Source: Liolophura sinensis
Taxonomy: Eukaryota; Mollusca; Polyplacophora; Chitonida; Chitonidae
Length of the DNA: 64,000 nt
Reading direction: 5' to 3'
NCBI RefSeq assembly: GCF_032854445.1
Contig: NC_088295.1
Coordinates: 42,645,385 to 42,709,384 of the forward strand
Positions 52,286-63,328 of the stretch are shown piece by piece; position 1 is the first letter of the stretch; each line of letters opens with the position of its first letter. The notes beneath the pieces are model-generated. The model was not told where the DNA came from, did no database searches, and saw nothing but the letters and a program-made list of their open reading frames with translations. The translations under genes were made by a program, and so were the position numbers.

Positions 52286-52910
52286 GTGGGGCCTCCATGG
52301 CTGGGGTGGTTAATGGGCCAGTGCGGGGCAGTAGGGGCGTCTAACTAATGCGGTTGCTGTGAGTTCAAGTCCAGCTCATGATGGCCTTCTCTCCGGCCAC
52401 CGGCCCGGATAGCACAGTTGGTAGAGCGTCCGCTTCGGGACCGGTAGATCCAGGATCAATCCTTGATCGAGTCACACCTAAGACTTTAAAAGAGGAAGTT
52501 GTAACTTCCTCGCTTGGCGTTCAGCATGAAGGGGATAGTGCAACGACTGGTTGACCCGTATCAGTATAATGGCTCGGGCGGGGCGGCTTACTTGCCTTCG
52601 GTAAGTCGTCTCAGTGAAGCAGCACTAAATAAAAGAGCGGTGGAAATCCGTCCTGCATCAAGGAGGCACATTACATGTACATGCACCCTAATGATTCCTT
52701 TGTCGTCATAAGACTGAAAAATTGTTGAGTACGACGTTAAACCCCAAGCACTCACTCACTCACTCTCTCCGGCCATAGGTGGGAAGGTCTGTCAACAACC
52801 TGCAAATGACTCTGGCAGGTTTCCTCCCACCATAATGCTGACCGCTGTTGTGTAAGTGGAATGTTCTTGAGTACAGTGTCAAACAATAATCAAATAAACA
52901 AATAAATAAG
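52286..52910 (+). mobile_element. tRNA-derived SINE, interrupted by a second SINE
   Basis: The left part (52286-52399) has a tRNA-like head, with GGCTGGGGTGGTTAA near box A and GTGAGTTCAAGTCCAGC as box B. The right part (52765-52910) resumes with CTCTCCGGCCATAGGTGGG, runs through GTTTCCTCCCACCATAATGC and ends TTCTTGAGTACAGTGTCAAA with an AAATAAACAAATAAATA tail. The halves join once the inner element and one copy of its duplication are removed. Confidence 0.75.
52400..52764 (+). mobile_element. Full-length SINE nested in another SINE, 11-base target-site duplication
   Basis: It starts CCGGCCCGGATAGCACAGTT; TAGCACAGTTGG fits box A. A diverged box B follows, then a central domain (CTTGGCGTTCAGCATGAAGG, CGTATCAGTATAATGG, CTTCGGTAAGTCGTCTCAGT). 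It ends GAGTACGACGTTAAACCCCA with an ACTCACTCACTC tail. Flanks are CTCTCCGGCCA at 52389-52399 and 52765-52775. A 65-codon frame inside is shared with the copy at 60066 only because both are the same element. The central domain may belong to a named SINE superfamily such as MetaSINE, which I cannot confirm. Confidence 0.85.
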
Positions 52911-53394
52911 AAAGTCACATGGCAGTGTTGACAAAGAAGGTTTTAATGAGTCACATTTTTAAATTTAAGTGTTAACTGACATGCCGTTTCGTGTGGTTAA
53001 ATAGGTTGTTTTATATTTTGAACATGCATTCATTTTAAAAGGCAGTATTAGCCAGTGTCTAAGCTCAAAGCATAACATTTAATTCCAAGAGGGAGGGCTT
53101 TGGGTTGGTTGCTAGGACACATATGACATCGGATGATTGCACTGTTTTGTCGTAACTGTCCTTGTCTTGTACCTCTAGTGGCCGACACCTGATTACACCT
53201 CTGGTAGTTAGAGGTGTAAGTGGATGGACTGGTTATGGCTGGTGGACAGCTACATGCCTGCCGGCTGGTATTGTCTCCTTTGATCTCATCAGCCTAGTGA
53301 TTAACACTAATATTGTTCGCTGTCTGCGGGCTGTGTTTGTGTTTGCTCTCCGAGGAAACAACCTTTACCATTGCTTCGTCGTGTGTCCTGCAGA

Positions 53395-53535
53395 TACACA
53401 CACATCTAAGATGAAGTGTCCAAGTCTATCTTCATCAGCTGGAAAGAAGAATGTTCAAGGTCAAACTGCACAAGGAATCTTTCCATCAATAGAAAATCTT
53501 TTTGAAAAAATAATTGCACAGGTTTAATTTCAAGT
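53395..53535 (+). other. Weak candidate exon or coding remnant
   Basis: After TCCTGCAG (an acceptor-like word), a frame with protein-like composition (KCPSLSSSAGKKNVQGQ and IFPSIENLFEKIIAQ) runs to CACAG|GTTTAA. I recognise no family, and the donor is poor. It sits inside a 121-codon open frame from 53162. It is most likely chance, or an old pseudogene fragment. Confidence 0.12.
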
Positions 53536-55639
53536 TAACGTTGCTTACCTGAGATTTAGAGGCAGGTGTCATTACTCCTGATCATGTCAGCTGGACTTAT
53601 ATATATGATGTACAGTATTAATATCTTTTTGCATGAAATGTCTTCATGAATTTGAACATGTTTTCTTGGAAGTATACGGAAAAGGGCTTCAGAGAAAAAG
53701 AGAAAGACGAAGTGACTTTTATCCTGTCCTTTTTCTGGACTTCTCAAACACATAATTAATTTAAAGTTATCATTGATGATTATTTTTGCTGCTTGCTTTA
53801 ACATTACAGAAATCAAACATTTATTTTTAGCACAGAGTTTGATAAGAGCAAATGTTGTTGCTTAATATTTCAGAATGCAAACCTTCAGCTTTTTGAACTT
53901 TTAAGTCACTGACTTTTCAGCCCTTAGCTTATAGACAATGACGTTTCTGTAAAAGGTTTTCTGTCATTGCAATGATCATTATGTCCATAAATACAGGATT
54001 TCCTCTTGTTTGTGACATGGTTTTTACATTGTAGCCTCTCATATCCAAGAAATGAATTATGTGACTTCACTAAGTAAGAAAACATGATAATGCAATGTAT
54101 ATCAACGCAATTACATACATTTTAAAGGTTCATACGTGTAAACTCAATCAAAAAAGCTGATTTTTTGGCATTTATATTTTCTTTCCTTAGCTTAAAGAGA
54201 GGACTTTTCCTCTCTGAACTACAATAAACTGTGTTTTGGCATCACCCCTTTACCTGTGAAAAAACACTAGTCTATTACATGTACTTCCTTATTAGGAGTT
54301 TATTGCTGACCCCAGGTAAAGGCTGATAACAGTTGGATGCAGTAACAACCATGACCATCATACCTGGTTATGCTGTATGGTGTACAGTTTCCCATAGCCA
54401 CAACATCATATCCTAAATGTACATGTGATGTGAATGTTGTGGTACAATTTACACTAACCACAACACTAATCAATTTTGATTTGTATAAGTAGTCAGGATT
54501 TTGGCCTCTGGTTGTGTTGGCCACTTGAATTATTGATGTCATCCTTGCTGGTCTTTGAAAGTCCATTATTGGCATTTCCATTCAAACAGGACGGACTAAG
54601 AATAAGATGCATGCATGTAGAAGAACATGGTTTTGCCATCATTCTTAAAGGTCTTTGTATTTCACTCCCTTAGAGTGATAACAATTATGAAGATAACATT
54701 GTAAGAAAGAAATGCAGAGGTAACAAGAAGGGGAGACGTGGGTGGCACTTTCACAGGGTTTATGTAATATTTGATATGAATTACTTGCTGGAAATTCAAT
54801 TATGTGCGCATTTTCTGTTTAGCATATTCCTGTTTCCAAAAATTTTATTGGGAAAATTCAGAATGTGGAGAAATAAATAGAAGATATTTTCAATTTGGTT
54901 AACTCTGTACTGAATGACCAGCCAGTATCTCTCTGTGACTGATTGCATGGTTATACTGCCCACGACCTTGAATTAGACTTGCCTTTCCTCACAACCCACC
55001 ATATATATTCCTCCCACGTAGTCAGAAAAGCCGATTAGACATTCCCTGGAACCAGCGTGAATTGTAATTACACAATCTGTGAGGCAAGCTACAATGTCAG
55101 GAGAAACTCTGCAGTTTGGAAATCACATAAGGATTAGTAATATTCAAAGTTCTTCCTCTGATAATGGAAAATGTGTTAAAAACCTGAGTCTGTGGCCTTG
55201 ATTTGTGAAATAAATTTGTTTCATATCTAGCAACATTACAGGGACTTTGTTTTGATAGATCACAAAACAAGTCATGAACAAAGTGGTTTCAATGGACACA
55301 TAATTATATTTCATGCGCGTTTGCCAATATGGCTGTTAGAAAATTTGGTGATACATTATTAGCATGTGCTTTGTGAATTTGGAGAATTTGTGAATTTCCT
55401 TAAGTCCTCTATTAAAGTTATACACATGCAATGAAGACCTTTTATAAGTACTTATATGTATATATTTAGATTTGCATGTCTTACATGCAATTTTATGCAA
55501 AGACAACTGAAGATCAGTGGACATGTTTCAAACCTTTATTAAATGACAAATAAGCTGATTATTTAACACGATATATAACATTTAATTAGGATATCAGGGC
55601 AGACTCACCCAAGCTCACTGCTACACTAACACATAATGT

Positions 55640-55880
55640 TCTGTTGCTGGTGTTTAGGGCCAAGGCATTAGGGCTTGTGAGGCGAGACAGCAAGTGGGTG
55701 GTACCCCTGAACTGTCACCTATGCTACGCACAATGTTGCAGGGCTGCAGAGAGCAAGCAACTGTTGTCCCAGGGTGAGAGCAGACAGGTTATGTTGTCTT
55801 TAAACTGTCGCAGAATTCTTCATCTTATCTTGGGGGGGAAACATGTTGATTTCCCTTTGGAGCTGACCTCCAAAATCTAA
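55640..55880. other. Unrecognised moderately GC-rich stretch
   Basis: A 78-codon plus-strand frame covers most of it, without a recognised domain. It could be non-coding regulatory sequence or an old repeat. Confidence 0.15.
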
Positions 55881-56067
55881 AAACCACTCGTCCAACAGAA
55901 AACAAGGGAATAAAAATCTTCTGACACATCATTTAACATAACCCCATATTATTGCATATGTACACCACTTAATGAGTGCACATGCTGACCACCTGCAATC
56001 ACCTTCAGAGAAGGTCAAGTATACCTAGTATAGCAGTCAGAACATCTGCACAGTGCTTTCAACAGGT

Positions 56068-56211
56068 TAAGGTTTGCCAGCAACCTGCGGATAGTCATGG
56101 GTTTCCCCCGGCTCTACCCTGTTTCCTCCCACCAAAGTGCTGGTTGCCGTTGTACAGGTGAAATATTCTTCGGTACGGCATAAAACATCAATCAAATAAA
56201 TAAATAAACTA
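56068..56211 (+). mobile_element. SINE 3' half with (AATA)n tail
   Basis: CCAGCAACCTGCGGATAGTC, GTTTCCTCCCACCAAAGTGC and TTCTTCGGTACGGCATAAAA, then CATCAATCAAATAAATAAATAAAC. This is the best-preserved copy of the family also seen at 52765-52910 and as fragments at 21120 and 62605. Confidence 0.75.
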
Positions 56212-56455
56212 AATTTTATCATGTGATCTGCCACTTTAGCTGCACCTATGGGGAATCGAATGGCCATTCATGGCAGGATTATGTATCCCTGTTAAAGAAA
56301 TTAAAAATATTTGAATTTTGTCAGAAAATATTTTCTGGTGAGTATCTTTGATCCACTGGATAGGAACAAAGGATTATTCCAGTTAGTAACAGTAGCATAC
56401 CTGACGGCCAGGTATTGTTTTAGAAAATTGACAGGACATAACAGTGCAGCTTGTT

Positions 56456-56457
<2 letters not shown>

Positions 56458-56494
<37 letters not shown>
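56458..56494. repeat. (AT)n microsatellite
   Basis: An uninterrupted alternating A/T run of about 37 bases. Confidence 0.95.
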
Positions 56495-56497
<3 letters not shown>

Positions 56498-57640
56498 CAG
56501 ACTGTTCATTTGATGCCTTTTGAATGTGATGACAACACATGTCAATTCAGGTAGTTCTAGACCAGTGTCTAATGAAGTTCTAATCCTGCTTAGGCCAAGG
56601 TTCTAGGGGGCGTGTAATTTGCTACTATTTAAACATTTACATGAACAGTTAGAATAAACCCTAACTCATATGAATTGACAGAGGCTGCATTTCACTGGTT
56701 ACATGTGACCTTGTGCCAATTATCGCACTGTCATTGTTTCTCTGGTTTTACTCTGTGTGCTGTTTACAAGTCTTTTATTACATTTCAAAGCCCATCATGA
56801 GCTTGATAGATAATATTGTCTGCTCTCAGGCCATGTTACTGGTGAATCATGCAGGTCAGGAGTTACCTTAATTCTGCAAGGTTTCAACTTCCTCTGCAGC
56901 AAATGTTTTGAAACATTGGGGTGTAAGAGAAATAAATAACATTTTGCGGTTTTATGAAGCTTGCATCTTTAATGAAACAAGCAAATAATTTTAGCCTCCT
57001 TTTCATTTTATTCATAAATTCTGCTGAAGAAAGTGATTTAGTGGTTGAAAAGGTTGAACTAAGCACATAACACATACGTGCATAGAGTTAAAGATGGAGG
57101 GGTGAGCTATGCCTCGTGGATATAATGTTATAATGGCCTACACCTCGGGCACGCTCTTCGTTCCTGCCTTTTTATCCACAAATGACTTAATTGACCGTGT
57201 ACAGAAAAAATATGGAGATTAACTGATATATTTCAAGGAATGTGGTATGAGTTGTCAAGACCCTTATTCCTAACAATGGACACTTTGTATATTTTCTCTT
57301 GGATCATCTGTAGCCTTTGGCTCCTCAGGTGTGCATCCATTCATAATTTAGCTGCCTTCTGATAAAAACATCAAGGAAGAAAAAAAGTTTGTTGGTTGGG
57401 TGACCCCCACTTCCCGCACCAAGTCACTTGCTAGGACTTGCAAAATTTACCTGATATCGCAGTTCCCACTAGAAATTTTTATTGGTCTTCTCAGAAAAAA
57501 CTCCTACATACATAAGAAATCAATTAAGGTGTGTTTTATATTATATATTCATTATGTTTGGCCTTTTCCAGGAGCTTAGTATGACAGTAACTCTTTAAAC
57601 TTGGGCAGATTTAGATTTAGTGATGACTTCAGCCCTGCTG

Positions 57641-57768
57641 TCACATTTACACCCTGCTTTCAAGTGTTCATCACTGTCTGATATCACATGTGTTGGTGTG
57701 AGTTTCACATTTACACCCTGCTTTCAAGTGTTCATCACTGTCTGATATCACATGTGTTCGTGTGAGTT
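57641..57768. repeat. Recent 64-bp tandem duplication
   Basis: TCACATTTACACCCTGCTTT begins at 57641 and 57705. The two 64-base copies differ at one clear base (GTTGGTG versus GTTCGTG). Confidence 0.95.
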
Positions 57769-59404
57769 TCAGTGTTCAGCAGCAGAGAACAGCTATGGTA
57801 GGTTGGCATCATTATTATGGGGGATGATGGTTTTGGTCTTGGTCATGGTTTGCATTTTTGCAGTGCACTCAGAAGTCATTTTTCTCCTGTCTTTCTGCGA
57901 ATTTCCCAAACTTCCCACGTCTTTTAAAGCAGAACTACTCCAACTTTCAACATCCGTGTTTGCTTAAAACACTGTAAGATTCACATTGGGATCAAATGTA
58001 ACATTGTGGTGTAAATTGATAAACAATTGAATTTCTTGTGAATCGGTTTTATCCACAAAGAAAGTGAACTTGATGACTTGATGAATGAAATATATTCTTG
58101 AACAAGTACAAATTGTCAACGGCTGCAAAATCTTACAATAATCCACTGTCTTCGTGAACGCCTTGTCCCTCGATCATTAAATGGATGGTCTAGCTTATCC
58201 TTGAAAAAGGATAAGGTGTCAGAAATTTGATTGACAACATACCACAACCATACAGACTTATGGAACACAGTTGGAAAGGAACTCTGATTAAACAGTTAAA
58301 AAAAAATTAATATACTAAAATGTCCATAGGTTTGTTAGGTCCCTGGTTTGTTTCTACTAGAACACTTAAGGGTTACTTGTGCATAGTTCTTGCAGTTACT
58401 TCAGGAAGTTAGATATCAGTTGGCTTATGTACCCAGACTTGATGGATGGCATCAAATTGAACATGTACCCGTATATACATGTATGTTTATTTATATTTAA
58501 TTACTTGATGTTAAATATTACATTTGTAATGTATTACTTTGGATCACATGTTCTGTACATTTTGTGTGCTTGGATCATAAGGTACATACATGTATACATT
58601 TTGCAAATCGTAATTGACTTGTTCACGGTCACGTGAGTCTTACTTTCCTAGGTAGTTGAATCTAAGTGGAGGGTGTCCATCTGCCATATTGGCTTGCCGG
58701 TATCTCCTCTAGCAGTGTAAACAAGCGTGATTCGTATGGCACGGTGGAGTTCTCTTGCCTGTCTCACTCACATTATTGATAAGGATATTAATTTGGCAGC
58801 CATGTCACCTGCACCAGGAAACAACTGGCTGTGCCTGGGGGGCGTTTGTTTTAAGTCTTTCTAAAGCCTTCACATTTGCATTTTATTTTTTATAGAGATC
58901 TCCTCTGTAAAATTGTCACTTTGAATGTTGATGTTTTTCTTGGTAAACAAAACGCTGTATTTACAGAGAAAAAAAAAAGCAGAAAATTTGTTTGAGGAAT
59001 TAATACTTGTGTGTTTATTGTTTCAGCCTGTCTATGCCTTATTTTTTATTTATTTGAGAAGTCTTTTTTGATGTTTTAATTAACTTAAATATTTAAACCT
59101 GTACAGTTCTCCAATTTAGAGTTAGGGTAGTTTTACTTTTTATTTCCCTGTACTTTAAAAGGAAAAATAGATCAAAGAAGAGTTTCAGTGCCTTGTTTTT
59201 GTCAGGGCATAAATTGTTGATGTTTTCATTTGTAGTCATAAAGGTGTTTCAAAATGTGGGCTGAAACTGAAGTGTCTGAGACATTTTCCTTTTTACCTGC
59301 ACCTTATTAGCTTATTATAGAATTTGATTATAATTAATGTTTAGAAATTTGACAATTTATATTTATCTTCATGTCAAGTATCATGGTATTTCAAAAATAC
59401 ATGT

Positions 59405-60057
59405 ATGAAAGGGTCATTCCACGTCAAATCAGCCCCAAAAAATTTGTTTGTGGTGACTCGGATTTTGCTGAAAAATTCTTAAAAACTCCTTGACATAAAT
59501 GAGGAAGGTTTCCCAAGTTATAGCCCCGAATTCCAAGTGGTTTTTGATATATGACCATCTAAAAACACCCTGTAAGGTTCATTTTCAACAGTTGCGAATA
59601 GGATATCTGTTCTGGAGGCATTTTTGGATGACCAAAACTTCCAATTCAATGGGCCTAGAAGTCTGAAAATGTACCTGCATGGTATTTTCTGTCCTGGCTT
59701 TCAGAATATGGAATCAAAAAATAAATATCTTTAATACTTTTTCAGATATATACCACTAAATATCATGTTTCTTTCAACGCATATATGCTATTTTGTATTT
59801 TGTGATAGATTTAGGAGATATTTTTTGCCTGATGAATACTGTTGATGTATATGACAATTTTCAGAAGAAAGTCTGACCACTTTGAGGTATTATTATTCAT
59901 GTAGTTGGTGTCTGAACTTTGCTCCAGGACAAAAAAGTGACATTTTACCTCGTTTTTGTCTTAACTGATCCCCATTTTGACAGTTGAACACCTCTTTGAA
60001 ATTTTTTCCACATCTAGATACATCTATTAGCCAACTATGGTAGAAAATTCAAGAATT
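59405..60057. mobile_element. Possible interspersed repeat beginning GGGTCATTCCACGTC
   Basis: GGGTCATTCCACGTCAAATC is a word I associate with dispersed repeats in several animal genomes, but I cannot name the family. No matching inverted end is visible before the SINE that begins at about 60066, so it may be truncated. No ORF of note. Confidence 0.3.
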
Positions 60058-60065
60058 CTCAACCT

Positions 60066-60406
60066 GGAGCACAGTTGGCAGAGTGTCTCTTTGGGAGCGG
60101 TAGATCCAGGGGCCGACTCACACCTAAGACCTTAAAAGAGGAAGTTGTAACTTCTTCGCTTGGCGTTCAGTATGAAGGGGATAGTGCAACAACTTGTTGA
60201 CCTGTCTCAGTATAATAGCTCCAGCAGGGCGGCTTACTTACCTTCGGTAAGTCGTCTCAGTAAAGCAGCACTAGATAAAAGAGCGGTGGAAATCCGTTCT
60301 GGAACAAGGAGGCACATCACATGCACTCTAAGGATTCCTTCGTCATCATAAGACTGAAAAATTGTTAAGGATGACGTTAAACCCCAAGCACTCACTCACT
60401 CACTCC
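60066..60406 (+). mobile_element. Second copy of the SINE found at 52400
   Basis: It aligns along its length with 52400-52764. The head GGAGCACAGTTGGCAGAGTG is diverged, and about ten bases between boxes A and B are missing. It shares GGAAGTTGTAACTTC, GGCGTTCAGTATGAAGGGGA, the CTTCGGTAAGTCGTCTCAGT domain and GATGACGTTAAACCCCAAGC with an ACTC tail. No clear target-site duplication. Confidence 0.85.
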
Positions 60407-61799
60407 CTAATTTAAATGGTCTCCAATTGTTTACCCTCCATCAGCCCCCCTGGCTTCATGCCTAACTCTTAATATTGATACGTGTGTAGATGTATACCCT
60501 GGGTTCTTCATGATGCCTTCCTCCCCCAGTCCCCCACACCCACACAACTCTTCACCCCGAGTACTAACACCCCATTGCCTTGTCGTGGTTTTCCACAAAC
60601 AAATGGTCACCCGAGCCAAATCGTCAGTCATATGTTGGCAGGACTTGCTACATGCTTTCCTTGTCACCAGGTTACTTGTTCATGCAGACGCTTACCTATA
60701 GGGTGTATGGACTTCCGCCCGATGCGGAATTCACCAGACGGCTCAATTGATCCAGACTCATTGATCTTATCAACCGCTCGAATGTCTGAACAAATGTGTT
60801 ATAATGTTGTTGACCGATAATACAAACAACACGGTCTATGTTTTATTCAGACTACTGTTTACACGATCTCTCAGATCTCTTGCCAGAGTCATGACTCTTG
60901 TCTGGAAATGATATTCTGTAAGGCTGTATATCTCTCCTGGGATTCTAAGAGCTAATGTGATATTCAGAAGAAAAAAATAAAGAATGAAATTCTGTCTCAT
61001 GCTAACATGAATTTGTTTGCTTGATAAAGGTTGCATAATATGGGAATTTATCTGAGCACCTGCAACTGTGTTGATTGTAGAAGTTTCTGTTAAATCTGCA
61101 TCCAGTGCCTACAAATTTTCCTACCAGATCTTGGACTTTCTAGAAGCAATTAGTTTTTATCAGCCCTATAGACATGATAATGCGTTTTACTCCTGTGCCA
61201 TTCTAAAAGGAAAGCTGGAAAGTGCAAAACCATATAAAGTCAACAAGAAGTGAAGATAAAAACATTCAGTATTATTATTTTTAGTATGAAAAACCAAGAA
61301 AAATTTAAGCTCAGTTTTAGTCCAGTCTAAAATTCTAGTGTTTATCTCGCACTTAAGGATTTACCACAACACTGTCAGTATTATACATGTACATATGTAG
61401 GTGGGAGGGGTTTAAATGTTAGCTGTGTGACTGATATTCTGGCATGCTTACCAGAGTGCCATCCTTCCTTACTGGTGTGGATTTAATCCTAAAATTCACC
61501 TGAAAATGTGGCTTTTTAAACTCAAATAAAGGCGATAAAACATTACTGTGTGTTCCTGAACTTATGTTATTGTATCATCCTACCTTCCAAAAAAATTGAA
61601 AGACACCTTTCTAAACTTTCAAAAATCAGACAAAATGTGAAATATTGTCAGGGTTGAAATTTGAGGTCAAATCCTGTACCTATACCCCGTGGTTGCCCCC
61701 TTTTCATACAGGTATTCCTAGGCATTTTAATGAGAGTGACAGTGCCTATCAATTATTCAGTACCCAATGATTTCCTCACTATAAAATGTGTGTAACCAA

Positions 61800-62110
61800 A
61801 GAATATCAGGTAAAAGTTATCAGGTGTGATGAGGTAATTAAGCGATGCCAACCTGTTAGCCGCTCAATGATTGGATAGAAACATGATTATTTAATAAGGT
61901 GTCTGAGCTGGTGGACGGGTTTACCTGCACGCCCCGGGATGATAAAAATCTTCGAGCATCTGCCAAGAGCCGCAGCACACCACATCTTAAAGTCACCTTA
62001 ATTCCGTTTGGCTTTTTTATTCGGTGTTATTGGGTATCAATGATGCATGCGGCAGCTGTGGTTAGTGGTAAATGTTTAATATCGTGAATGGATCGAAACG
62101 TCTACCTGTA
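61800..62110. promoter_or_regulatory. Candidate enhancer island before Supt3h exon 2 (E-box/RUNX composite)
   Basis: A high-complexity block with GAGGTAATTAAGCG, TCAATGATTGGA (homeodomain-type words) and CAGCTGTGGTTAGTGG at 62053-62068, an E-box fused to a RUNX word. It lies about 1.2 kb before the Supt3h exon at 63244. The function is inferred from motifs alone. Confidence 0.3.
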
Positions 62111-62262
62111 CTGATGCAGCGAAGACAATGGCACTGAGGATGCGTGAATAATCGAAGTGTAATCAATGACTTAATTATCCCCACGTTGAATTTTATGTAT
62201 TGCTGTAGGTATTAAACGATTCATTGACATGTAGAATGGCCTTAATAGAATTCTGAATGCTG

Positions 62263-62265
<3 letters not shown>

Positions 62266-62299
<34 letters not shown>

Positions 62300-62324
62300 C
62301 ATGTGTGTGCATGTGTGTGTGTGT
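62266..62324. repeat. (TG)n microsatellite with CG and CATG interruptions
   Basis: A long TG run, then GCGCGCGC and ATGTGTG repeats, ending at the TTATTTTT boundary. Confidence 0.95.
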
Positions 62325-62604
62325 TATTTTTGTTTGACATGGAAAAGATTGTAACTGTATAACTGACACAAGCCTTTCAACAAGTTCTGCCATCCATCGA
62401 ATTAAACAAGGGTCAAGATGTACTGACATAATGTTTCAAATACTGGTGTACCACAAGAAAAAACATAGATACATGGAAATACATGTAAATCTATGGAAGT
62501 AACAGATTACATGCATTCATGTTCAAAACCTAGTTGTAAGACTAAAATAGATACAATATTTATTGATGAGGTTTAGTTAAATATTGTTTCCTGCTCGCAT
62601 AACT

Positions 62605-62684
62605 CCCCCCCCCCTCCCTAGCCCCAGATAAGTGATAAATTCTTGAGTATGCCATTAAAAGAACAATCAAATAGAAATAATTGA
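62605..62684 (+). mobile_element. Short SINE 3' fragment
   Basis: After a C run, GATAAATTCTTGAGTATGCC and ATTAAAAGAACAATCAAATA match the AATA-tailed SINE end seen at 56165-56211. Heavily 5'-truncated. Confidence 0.55.
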
Positions 62685-63243
62685 AGAAATGGTTAGATTT
62701 TAAATATCTTTTCTGCAATAAAGCTAATGGTATAAACTGGTTAAAGGTACACCTATGATATGATGACAGCTAAAACTGCAAGATTCAACAACTGAGTGGA
62801 CCTAAAATTAAACAGATGTTTTTATTAGCTGTCGTGGCAGCCTCACATATTTGTTCTCTGTTAAGATCTGACATTTTCACATTACCTTTCAAGACCTAAA
62901 GATTATACCAAAGCATTAGAAGAGCCTTATGTTCATGATTAACTTGCTCCCCTGCTCTGACTGCTTACCGGGGTATCGGTGACATGATCAATGATGCCCA
63001 TGTGTCTGTTTGGGCCGTCTAACTTGCATTGAGAACCACTTGTCTTCCACCAATATGGCGACATATCCATCTGCCACATGCAGGAATTATGTAGAAATTA
63101 TCAGCAGTCTGATTGTTTATCTTCTGAACATCTTGCTGATCAACATCATTTTGCCATATTTTGACTTAAACATTGCCCATAGTGCTTGAAATCATAATGG
63201 CTCAAACAATCATTCATTTATTCTTCCCTTCAATCATTTTCAG

Positions 63244-63328
63244 GCATGGATTTGGAGATAGCAGACGGCCTCTGCTAGATTCTGCCATGTTGGTGGAGGA
63301 ATTGGTTCATCAGCAAATGACAACAATT
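63244..63328 (+). CDS. SUPT3H: SUPT3H second coding exon (histone fold, helices 1-2)
   Basis: The exon is bounded by acceptor TTTTCAG (ends 63243) and donor GTAAGT (from 63329). It is 85 bases: one base completes the codon split from the exon at 24850-25007, then come 28 full codons, ending in phase 0. The peptide HGFGDSRRPLLDSAMLVEEL continues with VHQQMTTI. It resembles human SUPT3H residues reading [20 protein letters not shown], including the conserved GD-RRP and the LVE-V helix. The remaining SUPT3H exons lie beyond the right edge. Phase compatibility and homology across both exons make this a secure call, although the peptide is short. Confidence 0.88.

Larger units (their letters stand above)
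25008..63243 (+). other. SUPT3H: Supt3h intron between the first two coding exons (38.2 kb)
   Basis: The limits are set by GTAAGT at 25008 and TTTTCAG ending at 63243. It holds most of the arrays and SINEs listed separately. Stretches with nothing I can name include 28140-32079, 32595-34559, 34941-39218, 39745-43880, 44465-45028, 45290-46864, 49085-50099, 53600-55640, 56212-56457, 56495-57640, 57770-59400 and 60410-61800. These are AT-rich unique-looking sequence with scattered short tracts. Confidence 0.8.

Noticed and set aside
52514-60351. Two similar frames (52514-52711 and 60160-60351) suggesting a small gene family
   Set aside because: Both fall inside copies of one SINE; the similarity is that of the element and no coding signature is needed.
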